DNA of 64,000 nt from Omphalotus guepiniiformis (lineage: Eukaryota; Basidiomycota; Agaricomycetes; Agaricales; Omphalotaceae), in assembly GCA_028554645.1 (NCBI GenBank), contig JAQOOI010000015.1, positions 248,001 to 312,000 of the forward strand, in the 5' to 3' direction. Below are positions 42,873 through 53,515 of the stretch, piece after piece. Position 1 is the stretch's first letter. The number at the start of each line of letters is the position of its first letter. The notes under the pieces are model-generated. The model searched no databases, was not told the origin of the DNA, and saw only the letters and a program-made list of their open reading frames with translations. The translations under genes were made by a program, and so were the position numbers.

Positions 42873-44491
42873 AATGGGTTGTGGATGGAGTGGGTGAACC
42901 AAGCACTGTCATGTTAAATCGCCAGTCACTTCATTTATCAAGACCTGCTGCTGGTGCCATGAAACATGATTGTCAGTCTTCACAGCGACAGATTGTGTCG
43001 ATCCTCGTATGTCAGCCTGAGTTCTCGGGATGGAGGCCGGGGGTATGTACATAGCGGGAGTAGGGAGAGCGGCGAAATCAATGCGCCACCCATCATTCAG
43101 GCGAGTCGATTAAGTGCACATCGTGGAGTGGCCAGTTTGACTTCAAGGTTCAAACGTTCAAGTGGTGGATGAGTCGGTTCCGGGGTATATGGCAGTGGCC
43201 TTTCAAACGGTGCAAATGGTCAGCACGTAAATAACTTACCTTTCTGTTCGTGAAAACGATAGGTCTGAGTAGCATTCTTAATAGCTCCGCCGACCAATTT
43301 TTTGTAGAGAGGCCTAGGTATCATACCACGTTCTCGCCTGGTTGCCGCTGTTATCCAGGTTGTGTTGTGGTCCTGGAACGCGTTGAATTGAGAAGTCGAT
43401 GAATTTCAAGCTCCGACTAAAGCTTCGGCATTTAGCGGTATTTGGTTGATGAATCGCGTATTTTTTCTTTTTCTTGCTCCGAGTCGCCTTCGATGCGGAT
43501 GTTCGCGCTTGTTTTTCGAATGTCAATCGTCTGATTCAAACATGTCTCTTTGTCTCCATCGATACTCAAGTACTCATCGCTCAAATTGTGTTCTCCAGTT
43601 CGCATCCGAGTTATCTTCCCTCTGACAGGCTACAGCTCTGTATTGATTCCACAATCGCTTCAAACCATTCTTTGGGGTTATGCTGTGTAGTATGATGCGG
43701 CTCATGAGCCCTTATACTCGAAATGGGCGAAATTTCGCAGCTGTTTACATGGCTCACTTTGCATCACTCCTACATGTACATCCTTTCTTGGCTGCGCTTC
43801 CCTGGGCGCCCAGCGACACGGTATTTCCGGCATTTCAATGCGTCTGAACCCTATGAAATTGCTGTAGAGATCGAGCGCGATAACATCTTCCTAGGATTTC
43901 TTCTGCTATTTACTGGACCCTTTCCTGCGAGTGCACACTGCCCATTCAATGCAAGACTTCGAACAGGACTTGAATTTCGTGGAAAGCTGATCAGAAAGAA
44001 TATCAAGGGTGATAGGGGATCATACGGTGCGTTTTTGTCGCACACCGTCTTCGTGTACAAACTTTCAAAGTTCAAGGTACCTTGCGCGCCACGGCCGTAT
44101 GTAGAAGCGACTGAACTTTTGAGCGTGCACGAATCTCGAAGTTTGAAACAGTGATTTGTGATATATAATTAAAATTCAAGGTAAATCCGGATCACGCTCA
44201 CCAAATACTGATCAAAAAAAGAATTTCTCTCCCAACCCACTTCTGCTTCTTCCTGTGATACCAGGTGATACCCCGCTCCAGAAGAACACACGCAGAGAAG
44301 GCCTCAAAGTTTACATAAACAATATGGAAGAATCTTTGCACATGATTTGTGTACTATCTAAAATAAGTCTCCACATCAGATTCTTCGCTCTGAGGTTTTT
44401 ACCACAATATCGGCTCAGTAAGTAGCTCACACTCTTAAATACCGCTTGGTCTTGGTGGGAGCGGAACTTCATCTCGTCGATCCTTCCCGTC
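42873..44491. other. Spacer between the divergent DUF6534 genes
   Basis: It should hold both promoters. A plus-strand open frame at 43723-44154 (143 codons) has one possible hydrophobic stretch (IFLGFLLLFTGPF) but no recognised domain. Nothing else was supported. Confidence 0.35.
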
Positions 44492-46562
44492 ATGCCTCCG
44501 GCTGCACCACCGACCGTGACCGAAGTGTGAGCTTCATTTCGAATGTTCTAGTCGTGTCTAACCCTTTGAACTCGTCAAGCTATGCGCCGCTTCTTGTCGG
44601 TGCATTTCTGAGCACGATGCTCTATGGCGTGAGTGCATTACAATCACTGATAGCTCTACCTCGACTGACGGCCTATGATCAGGTTGTTCTGGTCCAGGTA
44701 TGATCCCGCTTCCACCTTCAAGTTTGCGAGCTAGGTTGAGAGAGATTGTTAGGCATATATCTACTTCCAGACGTCATCAGGGTGCGAGTTTCTTCAAAAT
44801 CGTACTCAGCGAGGTCTCATAGTCCTTTGTGTAGTGATCGCACATGGATGCGGCTTCTGGTTCGTTGACCTTCTCAATCATATTGCACCTGGCATGGCGC
44901 ATGTATTCACTTTCAACGAACCTTTAGGTGCTTTACCTGTTCATCGCGGAAACTGCCAACACGACATTCGACATAGGGATAGTATTCGAGCCTCTACTGT
45001 TGAAATTTGGTAAGAACATGCTTTCACGAGTAACAATATTCCTGGCATGGGTCCTCAACGACGAGTTGGCAGGCAACCAAGATGTCATCGTAACATCCCC
45101 TCTTTGTGAGTAATTGAATGGAATGGTTTAGAACGGCTACTTCAATCATACATTTCCGGAACAGTTTTGCGCGCAGGTAAGCATCGCAGACTTCCTATTG
45201 CATTATTCAACTTCTAGAAGTTGTAAACAGATGGTGTGGTCACCGTGCGTCAACCATCATATCAGTAGCCCCACTCATATCCGATACGTTCCACATAGAC
45301 TCTCATATCGACTCCCGTCCAGATGTTTATGGCATGGCGAATCAGAGTTGTTACTCAAACAATAATACCATCTATCATCATTGTCATCCTTTCACTAGGC
45401 TCTCTAGGTGAGTACATGTTTGAGCTCTGGACATATTCTGACCTTCGGGTTCGCAGCTGGCGGTATATTCTTGGCGGTATCGGTTTCACACCAGCCCCAG
45501 TTTGCCAAGTTCGATGACTTTCGCGCGGCACCTGCTCTGTGGCTGGTGACATCTGCCGTGGCAGATGTCGTTATCACAGGTTGTCTCGTTTATGGTTTGG
45601 TAGGTTCTTAGCACAGCTTCCGTTACGGGACGCAAAGACTGAAAAGTACTCAATTGTGGATATGTAGGTGAAAAAGAAAACAGGCTTCACCGTTTTAAAT
45701 GATCAGATTGATAGGATCATAAGGCGTGAGCCGAAACGTTCACTTTTGGTGTACTAATCAGTCATATCTCGTTGCATCATATCTTGACATTCGTAGTCAC
45801 TATACAGACGGGAACTCTTACAGCGGTGGCAGCTTTAGCTGATGCGATCGTTTTCTTAAGCGTTGCTGTACGTATTTCGTCGGTTTCGTTGTGCCGTACA
45901 AGCTACGGTCTGACACAAAGTTTCATAGGACACTACAATGTAAAGCACATTTGCTGTGATTCGCCCGCCTTGTAATCTTCTCACTTGACTATTCAACTCG
46001 TTCGGTAGATTCTTCAGCTGGGATCTCACGCTGGCCAAGCTATATACGATTAGTCTTCTTAGCTCGTGAGTAAATATCAACCTCCCTACAACATCACACT
46101 CAATATTACTTTCCTAGACTGAATGCGCGAAACGACCTCAGGAATAGAGACAATACACAACACGCAGGTACAAACCCGCTGTTTGGAACGAGTGAGCTGG
46201 TATCACGGTCAAGCAACACTACTACTGGAACATCATCAAGAATGGTGCAGTCCTTCCTTAAAATCCAAAGAAATTTACACTGATCAATTCAGAATGTACA
46301 GGTTCAAGGCTTCAATTCAGTGTGTTAACTTGAACAGATATCTATGGGAAACTGAGCACTGACAAAAACTCCTCTGCAGCGTGCAGAGGCAATAGAAATG
46401 ACGCCTCGGGTAGTCTTGAACCCTCGAACGAGAGGCGACTCATTGCGAGCAGAAGTTCCGGGTCGTCTACCGATGAATATCTCTATCTCTAAAGAGATAA
46501 CAATGGACGATATGTTGGAAGATATGGAAGATACACCTCGAACTAAATCTCAACCATTTTGA
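44492..46562 (+). CDS. DUF6534-type multi-pass membrane protein, copy 2 (spliced)
   Basis: Starts MPPAAPPTVTE at 44492. After one intron comes YAPLLVGAFLSTMLYG, then a 15-nt microexon (44683-44697, VVLVQ) between introns of 54 and 55 nt, then AYIYFQTSSG. Later exons give LYLFIAETANTTFDIGIVFEPLLLKFG, TPVQMFMAWRIRVVTQTIIPSIIIVILSLGSLG, PALWLVTSAVADVVITGCLVYGL, KKKTGFTVLNDQIDRIIR, QTGTLTAVAALADAIVFLSVAV and FFSWDLTLAKLYTISLLSS, followed by LNARNDLRNRDN and an acidic end (MDDMLEDMEDTP) with a stop at 46560-46562. Order and sequence match the DUF6534 family, integral membrane proteins of unknown function. The tail exon limits are tentative. It is divergently arranged with the copy at 41076-42872, suggesting a local inverted duplication. 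Confidence 0.72.
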
Positions 46563-47444
46563 AACCTCAAGAAAGTCCCACCACCAAAACTACCTACCAC
46601 TCATTGTTGTATTATCAGAATCCAGTGAAAAAGCCTATCATCCATTTACTTGAGGATGGGAGTGCTCGACCTCTTAAGTATATGTGAGAATATCGTTGTC
46701 GGGCTGCTAGAGTATGGCACGGCTTAGGAATCCAGCACAATAATCGGGGATGAAAACGTGCAAGGCGGAAGTCTGTGAGCGGTGAGGTTGAAATTATGTG
46801 CTGCATGACTATAGGTTCAATGTGTAACAAAATCACACATTGAAAGACGGCGTTCGTCAGCCGGGTACTTAGGTTCATGAGATCACGTTACCTTAGACTC
46901 GATAAGATAGGTTCCTAAGGTGTCCGAGATATGAACAGTGGAATATCTCGGGTAGATATTCCAAGCTTACTAGAATCTAGATCCTTGAGTTCTTTGACCT
47001 TCTAAGGTGAGATCCGTGTTGGATTCTAGTAAGCGGGTCGATGCTTAGTGCGGGTAGGGTAGTCAATGCTTCATGCGAGTAAGGTAGTCTGCCTGAGGGC
47101 CGGGCCGGGCTGCCGAGATGCCGAGATGCCGATCACGTGACCTGAACGCGTCCTGCTTCGAAGAGGGACGCGGGTGAGGGTGATGCATGCGGCATTCCAC
47201 TGCAGCTAGGGCCTAGACCTGAGCCTTTGGGAGCCAGGAAGGGAAATCACTAGGGCCTGGAACATCCCAATCTGAGCAAGGCTCCAACAGACAGGACCAA
47301 ATGATTGGTGGGACTGGACTCCCACCTGAGCGTTGTGAAGAGCGCCTTCTTAATTTTAATTCTGTCCGAAATTCTTTATTGTATTACGGTTAACCAGTAC
47401 TAATACGGATCGTTCATCATAGTAACTCAAATGGCGACCGGTAT
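46563..47444. other. Non-coding 3' region of the tyrosine-recombinase element and spacer
   Basis: No open frame of note. A cluster of strong stem-loops lies at 46890-47034 and is listed separately. The left end of the element was not fixed. Confidence 0.4.
46890..47034. repeat. Cluster of stem-loops downstream of the recombinase gene
   Basis: Inverted repeats seen directly: ACCTTAG/CTAAGGT (46890-46896 and 46915-46921), CCGAGATAT/ATATCTCGG (46924-46932 and 46943-46951), GGAATATCT/AGATATTCC (46940-46948 and 46954-46962) and GCTTACTAGAATC/GATTCTAGTAAGC (46965-46977 and 47022-47034). The second and third overlap and cannot form together. They may be terminal or processing signals of the element. 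Confidence 0.7.
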
Positions 47445-48656
47445 CTATTCGTCTGCCAATTCATGTTCTAAGCCCGAGGAGGCTAGCGTCATAAGGTCCT
47501 TCGGGATGCTTTGTGAAATGCGGAAGCGCTCTAATTCTGATGCGATTCGTTCTATATTCTGTCGTTGATAAGCTTTTGACGTCACCATAGGTAGGATTTC
47601 TTCCACCCTGCGCCAGTAGAGAAGAAAGGCCAGTGATGTCCAACCTCCCGTGGCAGCCACCACTTCTGGGGCGACGCCTGCCAGAAGGAGCTGTACCGCC
47701 CCTCCGATACGGAAGCTGTGGCTGAGGACATGATACATGCCAGCAGCTTTCCACACTTCATAGCAGAAAGCCAGGAATTCGGTTTTGGGAAGGTGTTGGG
47801 GAATTCCTCTCTCGTCGGTGTAGGAGAATAGTGGGAATGTATCCGGGACCACGGCATTAACAATCAGGTGGTTGCGAAGGGCCGCTACCGGGCAAATTCC
47901 GTCGGGGTCGAAGTGCCGAGCTGTGAGAACGACTGTTGCACCTTGTTCCCGGGTGGTCTTGGTCCATGGTATTTTGAAGCTCACTCCCGTAGTGCCATCG
48001 GACCGCTGGGAGAAGGAAAATCTGCAAAACAATGAGTTGATGTTGTCCATCAGGTAATCAAGAAAAGATACGGACGATGTGGAGAAAGTGACATGGAACT
48101 TGGGATCAAATTTACTGCGGGCTGGGACCGTCGTTTCCCCCAGTCGGCGACATCCGTAGAAAGTGCACGTCGCTATCGCCCAGATGGCTGCATGCCTTGG
48201 ATTCTGAAGGTCCAGCGCCTTCTTGAGGGTCGACAGGTGCTCCGGAGATACAGGTGCACGCAGGGGCCGTTTGTGGTGCGACCCTTCCTTGTTCGCTGTA
48301 ATTCGTGCCATCTTCACCCATCGTTCTTCGCCGCACCATGGTGCACCTTTGATATCGTGAAACGCCTTGAGGCCCAATAGCCAGTTTGAAATTGTCTTGC
48401 CCGACACTTTGCCTTTGTGTTGCCCCACGAAGGCTGCTATGAGAATTTTGTCGGCCGGCATGCGATCCTCCTCTGAGATATCATATTTGTCGCAGAATTG
48501 GTTGAAGCGTAGGAGGCCCGCGGCGTAACATTCTTTGGTGGTGTTTATCGTCGAGCCCAGCACTGCCGATGATGCTAATGTTGTGACGACTTGTGGCCAC
48601 TTTCGAGCTAACGAGTTTGTTTGGCGGAGTGAAAAAGGTGTCTGCCAATCTTGCAA
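47445..48656 (-). CDS. Tyrosine recombinase (YR integrase)
   Basis: 403 residues. The N-terminal half is a helical core-binding domain (TTKECYAAGLLRFNQFCDKY, ILIAAFVGQHKGKVSGKTI). The catalytic domain shows the first Arg in FYGCRRLGETTV, the H-x-x-R box LSHSFRIGGA, then GGWTSLAFLLYWRR, whose Tyr is the candidate nucleophile. It would insert circular element DNA by site-specific strand exchange instead of a DDE integrase. There is a 313-bp gap to the RNase H frame upstream. The full catalytic set suggests activity. Confidence 0.87.
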   Translation of the reverse strand: MQDWQTPFSLRQTNSLARKWPQVVTTLASSAVLGSTINTTKECYAAGLLRFNQFCDKYDISEEDRMPADKILIAAFVGQHKGKVSGKTISNWLLGLKAFHDIKGAPWCGEERWVKMARITANKEGSHHKRPLRAPVSPEHLSTLKKALDLQNPRHAAIWAIATCTFYGCRRLGETTVPARSKFDPKFHVTFSTSSVSFLDYLMDNINSLFCRFSFSQRSDGTTGVSFKIPWTKTTREQGATVVLTARHFDPDGICPVAALRNHLIVNAVVPDTFPLFSYTDERGIPQHLPKTEFLAFCYEVWKAAGMYHVLSHSFRIGGAVQLLLAGVAPEVVAATGGWTSLAFLLYWRRVEEILPMVTSKAYQRQNIERIASELERFRISQSIPKDLMTLASSGLEHELADE

Positions 48657-48969
48657 GCGATAATGGGCCCGGACATTCGGTCAGAGCGATGAATTCTGAA
48701 TTTCGGATCCCTTTCGGGGCTTTCTAGTTGTGTGATGCAAGGGCGAGACATTCGATTTGTGAATGGACTGATAAGAAACTGATGTTGATGCCAAGATATT
48801 TGGATTCTGGGCCGACATTGCGATAGAAGTCCGTGCGATTCCAGATTTTTTATGCGAGTACCCCAGGGGGTTGAAAGAAAGCGAAGGTGAAAAGGAAATG
48901 TGAGGCAATGGAGTGCGCGGTTCTCCAGTGCTCACGCCAACACTCGTTGGCTGAACTGTTAGGAATCCC

Positions 48970-49575
48970 TTAAACATATCTGATTATGTGCTGGAGCTCC
49001 TCCGGGAGGTTGAAAGACATGAGAAGTTTGTCCCCATGCGGGCCCAGTCTCCCGCGCGAGATGGGGTCTGCAAGGTTCTTTTCGGATTCGACATATTCGA
49101 GTGTAGTGCTGATGTGAAGCGAGTTGAGTACGGCGAAGGAGCGCCGGATGGAGTAGTTGATCCAGACGTTGGGGCTGCGACGTTTCGTCATGGCCCCAAT
49201 TGTGCCCTGGTTATCTGAGTGAATGAGGATGTGGATATTATGGAAGCCCAAGTCGGCCAGAAAGTAGATGAGGAGCTCAATCGCCAACGTCTCTAGCCAG
49301 CATATATCCCTCCCCGGGATTTTCCAGTCTGGGTGCAGCTGGAAAGCTGCCCATTGATGACCTATCATGATACCTATGCCCCATTCCGTTGATGCATCCA
49401 TGTAGATATCCAGGTCCTGCGGCGGGCCCTTGAAGACTAACGGCCTTGTGAAGTGTTGCTGGGAAAGGGTGTTCGTCCACCATCTCAGGTCATCAATGAG
49501 AACGCGCGGAGGGTAGCGACGTATAAGACGATTTCCTTCAACTAGTTCAGATAATGTCTCGGCATATTGGATCAT
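48970..49575 (-). CDS. RNase H domain of the YR retrotransposon
   Basis: 201 residues. DIYMDASTEWGIGIMIG, WLETLAIELLIYFLADLG, IHSDNQGTIGAM and ESEKNLADPISRG give the acidic residues of a retrotransposon RNase H. The ATG overlaps the RT stop as ATGA, so it is read by reinitiation, a frameshift or a missed splice. Confidence 0.82.
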   Translation of the reverse strand: MIQYAETLSELVEGNRLIRRYPPRVLIDDLRWWTNTLSQQHFTRPLVFKGPPQDLDIYMDASTEWGIGIMIGHQWAAFQLHPDWKIPGRDICWLETLAIELLIYFLADLGFHNIHILIHSDNQGTIGAMTKRRSPNVWINYSIRRSFAVLNSLHISTTLEYVESEKNLADPISRGRLGPHGDKLLMSFNLPEELQHIIRYV

Positions 49576-51178
49576 GAAATACCTTTAAACGTGGCCATAA
49601 AGTTCGATATGGAAGGCAAGCGTGTCCGTCCCTCGTCGTAGACAAAAGTGCAATGGCACAAGATCCCATGTAATGTCTCTAGTATTTCGAGGCCGCAGTG
49701 ATTGCGCTCATAAGCGTCTACGAAGCCCACCACCCAGGCCAGATATTTCGTTCGTTTAGGATCCGGGAGCGACACGAGTTTGTTCGGGAGGTCCCACTTG
49801 AAACCGATGAAAGTTGTCTCGAAGAGGAATTCGTCATCGCCCTTGGTTGGGTGCCACGGAACCTTCAGAGTTTCGACGTGTCGCATCATCTCGACCTTGT
49901 CGTACGCATATGAAGGAACAGCATGCTCTGGGGAAGGATACCTCAGGACTTTAAAGTCGTCCTCATATTTCATGACCGGACCGATCTTCTCAGCATGCCA
50001 TATGTCCACCGTGGTGTTGGCGATCATGCCAGCATTACTGCTGGCCGAAGCTGCCCCAAAGGGCACACAGTGATCTATGTAGAAGAGACCCGCTGTGCCT
50101 TGCACGACAAGGAAAGGTTTATGATGCGGTAATGCGGGACAGGTCCTGTGGAACTTTTCTATGTCCACCGTACAGGCCTGTGCTGCTGCCACCTGAAAGA
50201 ACGAGTAGGTCAGATTTTGTCACTCTGGGTTACTGCCCATAACATGATAAACGGATGAGAAAGTTGCATGAAGCCGTGATTCGTCCCTTCAGGACCGGGA
50301 GCATGCCTGCCATGTTAGGGCAGAAAGAAAGTGTGCCACGTTAGGGCCGAGGAAAGAGAAAGAGTGCCACGTCAGGGCCGAGGAAAGAGAAAGTATGCCA
50401 CGTTAGGGCGATAAGACGTATGCCACGTTAGGGCAGAAAGCGATGTAACCCGCTAGGGCTGAAAGAATGAATACCACGTCTGGGCATGAAAGTGCATGTC
50501 ACGTAAGGACAAATATATGTGCCCCGTAAGGGCGAGATGGGTAGGGCGAAAAGAAGATAAAGTGTATGGGAAAGTCCTAAACTTAGCTCTACAAGCGGAG
50601 GAGAGACACTCACTATTTCAGCCACTCTAGCCGCTGTGTCGAATCTCGTAGGAAAGTCTTCCTTTTGGATATAAGAATTGACCAACGCTTGGTCTCCCAC
50701 CCCTTTCGAGAGGTGGCGACAGACCCGAAATTTCGGAGGGAGGCCCGGGCCTTGATCCTGCTCTGCAACGATGAGGGGAGACGCGAGGAAGGGTCCCCTC
50801 ATGATATTCTCGATCTCCTCCCTCAAGTAAGGGCCCGTGAAGCGTCCGGAAGTTAATTCATCGTCGATGTATTTTTTAATGACATCTGCATGCTGCGTAC
50901 ATGAAGGGTGGTTAGGAATGATAATCGTCTGTTCTAAGGGTGGCATCGCCCCGAGTGGGAAGCCTAGACGTAGGTTTCGGGCAAGAAGCTGATATTGGTT
51001 GGTGAGGTTATGTTTGGTTAGGAAGTGTTCGAACGCGTCCGCGTCGTACGGTGTTACTATTCGCTCGTAGAGTTCGTCATTCGCAGGGTTAGATGTGGTG
51101 AGGCGGGGTCGTGGAATAATGATATCTGAGAAATCGTGATATTGAAGGGAGGTTGGTTTGGCGATAGCCACGAAGTCG
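49572..51178 (-). CDS. Reverse transcriptase of the YR retrotransposon, with a 421-nt intron
   Basis: Two exons: about 51178-50614 and 50192-49572. Exon 1 ends FPTRFDTAARVAEI at a GTGAGT donor, and exon 2 resumes VAAAQACTVDIEKFHRTCP after TTTCAG, giving one continuous RT motif in phase 0. The palm follows with LVVQGTAGLFYIDHCVPFGAASASSNAG and the catalytic box MKYEDDFKVL, where YEDD replaces the usual YxDD pattern with Glu at x. The start is uncertain, since the frame overlaps the end of gag upstream. It copies element RNA to DNA. The intron holds a minisatellite. Confidence 0.83.
50193..50613 (-). other. Minisatellite-bearing intron in the RT gene
   Basis: 421 nt with GTGAGT donor and TTTCAG acceptor. 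About 50300-50545 it holds some nine degenerate repeats with plus-strand core GCCACGTTAGGGC, separated by Gly/Ala-type purine runs such as AGAAAGAAAG. Most other introns in the window are near 50 nt. Confidence 0.75.
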
Positions 51179-52636
51179 TCAGTTTTCAGCAGGCTTTCGT
51201 TGGCAGATCCAATCGAATGCCCGGTGGGTCCCTGATCCACAAAGGGTGCAGACGTGCTCCCTTTCACATTTCTCACATCGTCCCTCTCCCTTTCGGGCTC
51301 CATAGACGTTGTATGCAATACAGATAGGCTTGTCCGTTTTGGGGGTGAAAGGACTGAATCCCTTTCGAACTGCCCACTTCGTCGGTTTGGACGTTGGGTG
51401 GTACAACATTTGATGTCCCCGCTCGCCACAAAGGAGGCAACACGGGGGCGAGGCATTTCGTGCTTCCCGGTTGCCCTTCGGAAAGGGATGGAAACAACCT
51501 GCGTCGCGCTCCGCTCCCTTACCCTTGTCTGAACTTCTTCCACTCATCCTACGCTCGTCCTCGGCACGTAGTGCACGCACTTCTTCCCGCACCTGTGCCT
51601 GCATCTGAGCGGCTAACTCTATTTGCAGCTTCTGTTGACGTTCGCAGGCCACATACTCCTGGTAGTATGTCTCCAAGTCGAAAGCGTAGTTTCGTGACTC
51701 GTGCTCTCTGCGCAACTTACCCTCCACGGGTTTCCAGTATTTGTAAAGCTCGGCTCTGTTGTTCTGCTTGATGAAGAAATCGAAATGTTGGATGGCAAAG
51801 GAACCAAGAGGGCCTTCCTCGCCCTTTACGTCCCGCTGTATTTCGAACCTAGTGAAGTTATGAGCCGCCTCCAGGAATTCCGCAAAGTCCCTTAGCCCTT
51901 CAAAATCAAGGTCGTCAATGGGAATACCTCTGTCCTTGCATATCTGCGCCACATCGAGGGTGTAGATTTTCTTCACAACGCCCTTCATGTTGGAAGGACG
52001 GGCCGCTTTGGTTGGAAGTCTCATCGCGTTGTCCATCATGTATACCATATTCGCCGTCGTGAAGAGGCTCAGAGGAAGTCGGTGGTAGTTAGCTGCCGTG
52101 AAGAGGTCGGGATGGAAGTTTACCTCTCCTGGCACGCCGCGGACAGGCGGAACGGGGGTGGGATCTATTGCGTATTCCCGTTCTTGGGTAGCCGAATTGT
52201 CTCCGCCTGTTTCTCCGTCCGAATTGCTTCCGGTCGCGTTATCTCCGGATCCAGATCCCAGTGTGGTCGTCGTCAGCCTTACTCGTTCCACCTCCTTCTC
52301 CTCGTCGTTTTTCTTGTGCATCCATCTAAGCCACATCGCTGGGATGAATTTTTCGAGACGCTCATAGAGCGGTTTCGTTTTCCGTATGTCCTCGTATTGC
52401 TCCTCGGTGACCGTGATGAGCGAGGCTGTCGATGACGCCAGCGAGAGCTCAGGGTTTCTGATTATATCCACACGACGTTGTCGCTTGGCCGCGTTACTCG
52501 CCATTATAGATGCATTGTTCTCGATTTTCTGTTCTAGCGACAAACTCTTGAAAGCTTCCACTATTTGTGGGGATGTATGCGTCTTGTGAGGTCTGTTACT
52601 AGTGTTTAAAGACGATCCTCTTTGAACGAGAGACAT
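51179..52636 (-). CDS. gag: Gag-like protein of the YR retrotransposon with zinc knuckles
   Basis: Start chosen at MSLVQRGSS (52636), because the longer frame from 52765 overlaps the strong hairpin at 52687-52774. The central part (VNFHPDLFTAANYHRLPLSLF, LRDFAEFLEAAHNFTRFE, ALRAEDERRMSGR) resembles the Gag of basidiomycete YR elements. Near the C-terminus there is CLLCGERGHQMLYH (C-x2-C-x4-H-x4-H, a CCHH variant), a Cys-rich stretch CEKCEREHVC and CTLCGSGTHRAFDWIC. These should bind nucleic acid. The RT frame begins before this one ends. Confidence 0.72.
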   Translation of the reverse strand: MSLVQRGSSLNTSNRPHKTHTSPQIVEAFKSLSLEQKIENNASIMASNAAKRQRRVDIIRNPELSLASSTASLITVTEEQYEDIRKTKPLYERLEKFIPAMWLRWMHKKNDEEKEVERVRLTTTTLGSGSGDNATGSNSDGETGGDNSATQEREYAIDPTPVPPVRGVPGEVNFHPDLFTAANYHRLPLSLFTTANMVYMMDNAMRLPTKAARPSNMKGVVKKIYTLDVAQICKDRGIPIDDLDFEGLRDFAEFLEAAHNFTRFEIQRDVKGEEGPLGSFAIQHFDFFIKQNNRAELYKYWKPVEGKLRREHESRNYAFDLETYYQEYVACERQQKLQIELAAQMQAQVREEVRALRAEDERRMSGRSSDKGKGAERDAGCFHPFPKGNREARNASPPCCLLCGERGHQMLYHPTSKPTKWAVRKGFSPFTPKTDKPICIAYNVYGARKGEGRCEKCEREHVCTLCGSGTHRAFDWICQRKPAEN

Positions 52637-52686
52637 TGGAATCAGATATGGCTCGAGAACACAAACGAAAAAAGAAATCTTAACGC

Positions 52687-52774
52687 GACGAGGCTGTTGA
52701 GGAGCGGAAGCAGAAAGACGTGTCCAGATTCGGTCACGTCCCGAATCTGGTGACACGTCGGTCACAGCCTCGTC
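52687..52774. repeat. 88-bp near-palindrome at the 5' end of the YR element
   Basis: Three nested perfect arms: GACGAGGCTGT/ACAGCCTCGTC (52687-52697 and 52764-52774), GACGTGTC/GACACGTC (52717-52724 and 52752-52759) and CCAGATTCGG/CCGAATCTGG (52724-52733 and 52741-52750), closing a 7-nt loop. It would fold strongly in the 5' leader RNA or as a DNA cruciform. Confidence 0.8.
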
Positions 52775-52852
52775 ACTATCTTATCCTCTGATAAGCCGTT
52801 ACACTACTTATCTCGGAATTCGCAAATGTAATATGTATCACTATCAGACATC

Positions 52853-53515
52853 CAGCCTCCTACCCAGGCTTCGGGTCGCTCCGAAGATTTTTAATCTCCG
52901 CAAACTTTATTGAATTTGGGTCAGCAGTTTGCGCTCCCCTCCGCCTGGCACATTCCGGAGCGTGCCTTGCTTGTCTACAGCCTCTGAAGCCGCCGTATCA
53001 GCTTACATACACACTTTTCAAATTTTTCGTCTGCCACTACGATGTGTACCTTCGTACGCGCAATCTTATGCTGAATCTTATGCTGTTCGACTTCTTGATA
53101 TGCAATGGAAGCCAGAATGTAAGGGTTTCCCAAAGTCCCAAAGCCTGTGTGTAAGACACTTTTGTGCCGCAGCTGATACCATGCACTGAGTAATTGAGGC
53201 ATGCATGCGCGGAAGTCGAGTATAGCTTGCGCATTCTGTGCAAGCTATTCTAAGTTTTGTACCAGCTTGGAGATCTGAAGCTTTGAAGGGATATCCGACA
53301 TCTAAAGAATCAGAAATTATGTGATGTCATTCCATTCATCTCATTGCCGTTACGACTGTTATATATGGTAACTACAACGGCCAGAAGGCCAAGGCAAATA
53401 AGACACGCTCCGAAATGTGCCAGGCGGAGGGGAGCGCAAACTGCTGACCCAAATTCAATAAAGTTTGCGGAGATTAAAAATCTTCGGAGCGACCCGAAGC
53501 CTGGGTAGGAGGCTG
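52853..53515. mobile_element. Mutator-like MITE (663 bp)
   Basis: Inverted ends of about 110 bp, almost perfect, begin CAGCCTCCTACCCAGGC on both sides, and a 9-bp target duplication TCAGACATC flanks it (52844-52852 and 53516-53524). Long inverted repeats with 9-bp duplications are typical of Mutator-like elements. The interior has no coding capacity. Confidence 0.85.

Larger units (their letters stand above)
46890..52774 (-). mobile_element. Tyrosine-recombinase retrotransposon (DIRS/Ngaro-like)
   Basis: On the minus strand the genes run gag (52636), RT (about 51180), RNase H (49575) and tyrosine recombinase (48656 to 47445). This set, without an LTR or a DDE integrase, marks the YR retrotransposon group. 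No methyltransferase domain was seen, so it could be Ngaro-like, but the terminal repeats that would decide this were not found. The limits given are the outermost hairpins. The coding parts look intact. Confidence 0.83.

Noticed and set aside
53200..53260. Hairpin TAGCTTGC/GCAAGCTA inside the Mutator-like MITE
   Set aside because: A short stem in a non-coding MITE interior with no other supporting signal.
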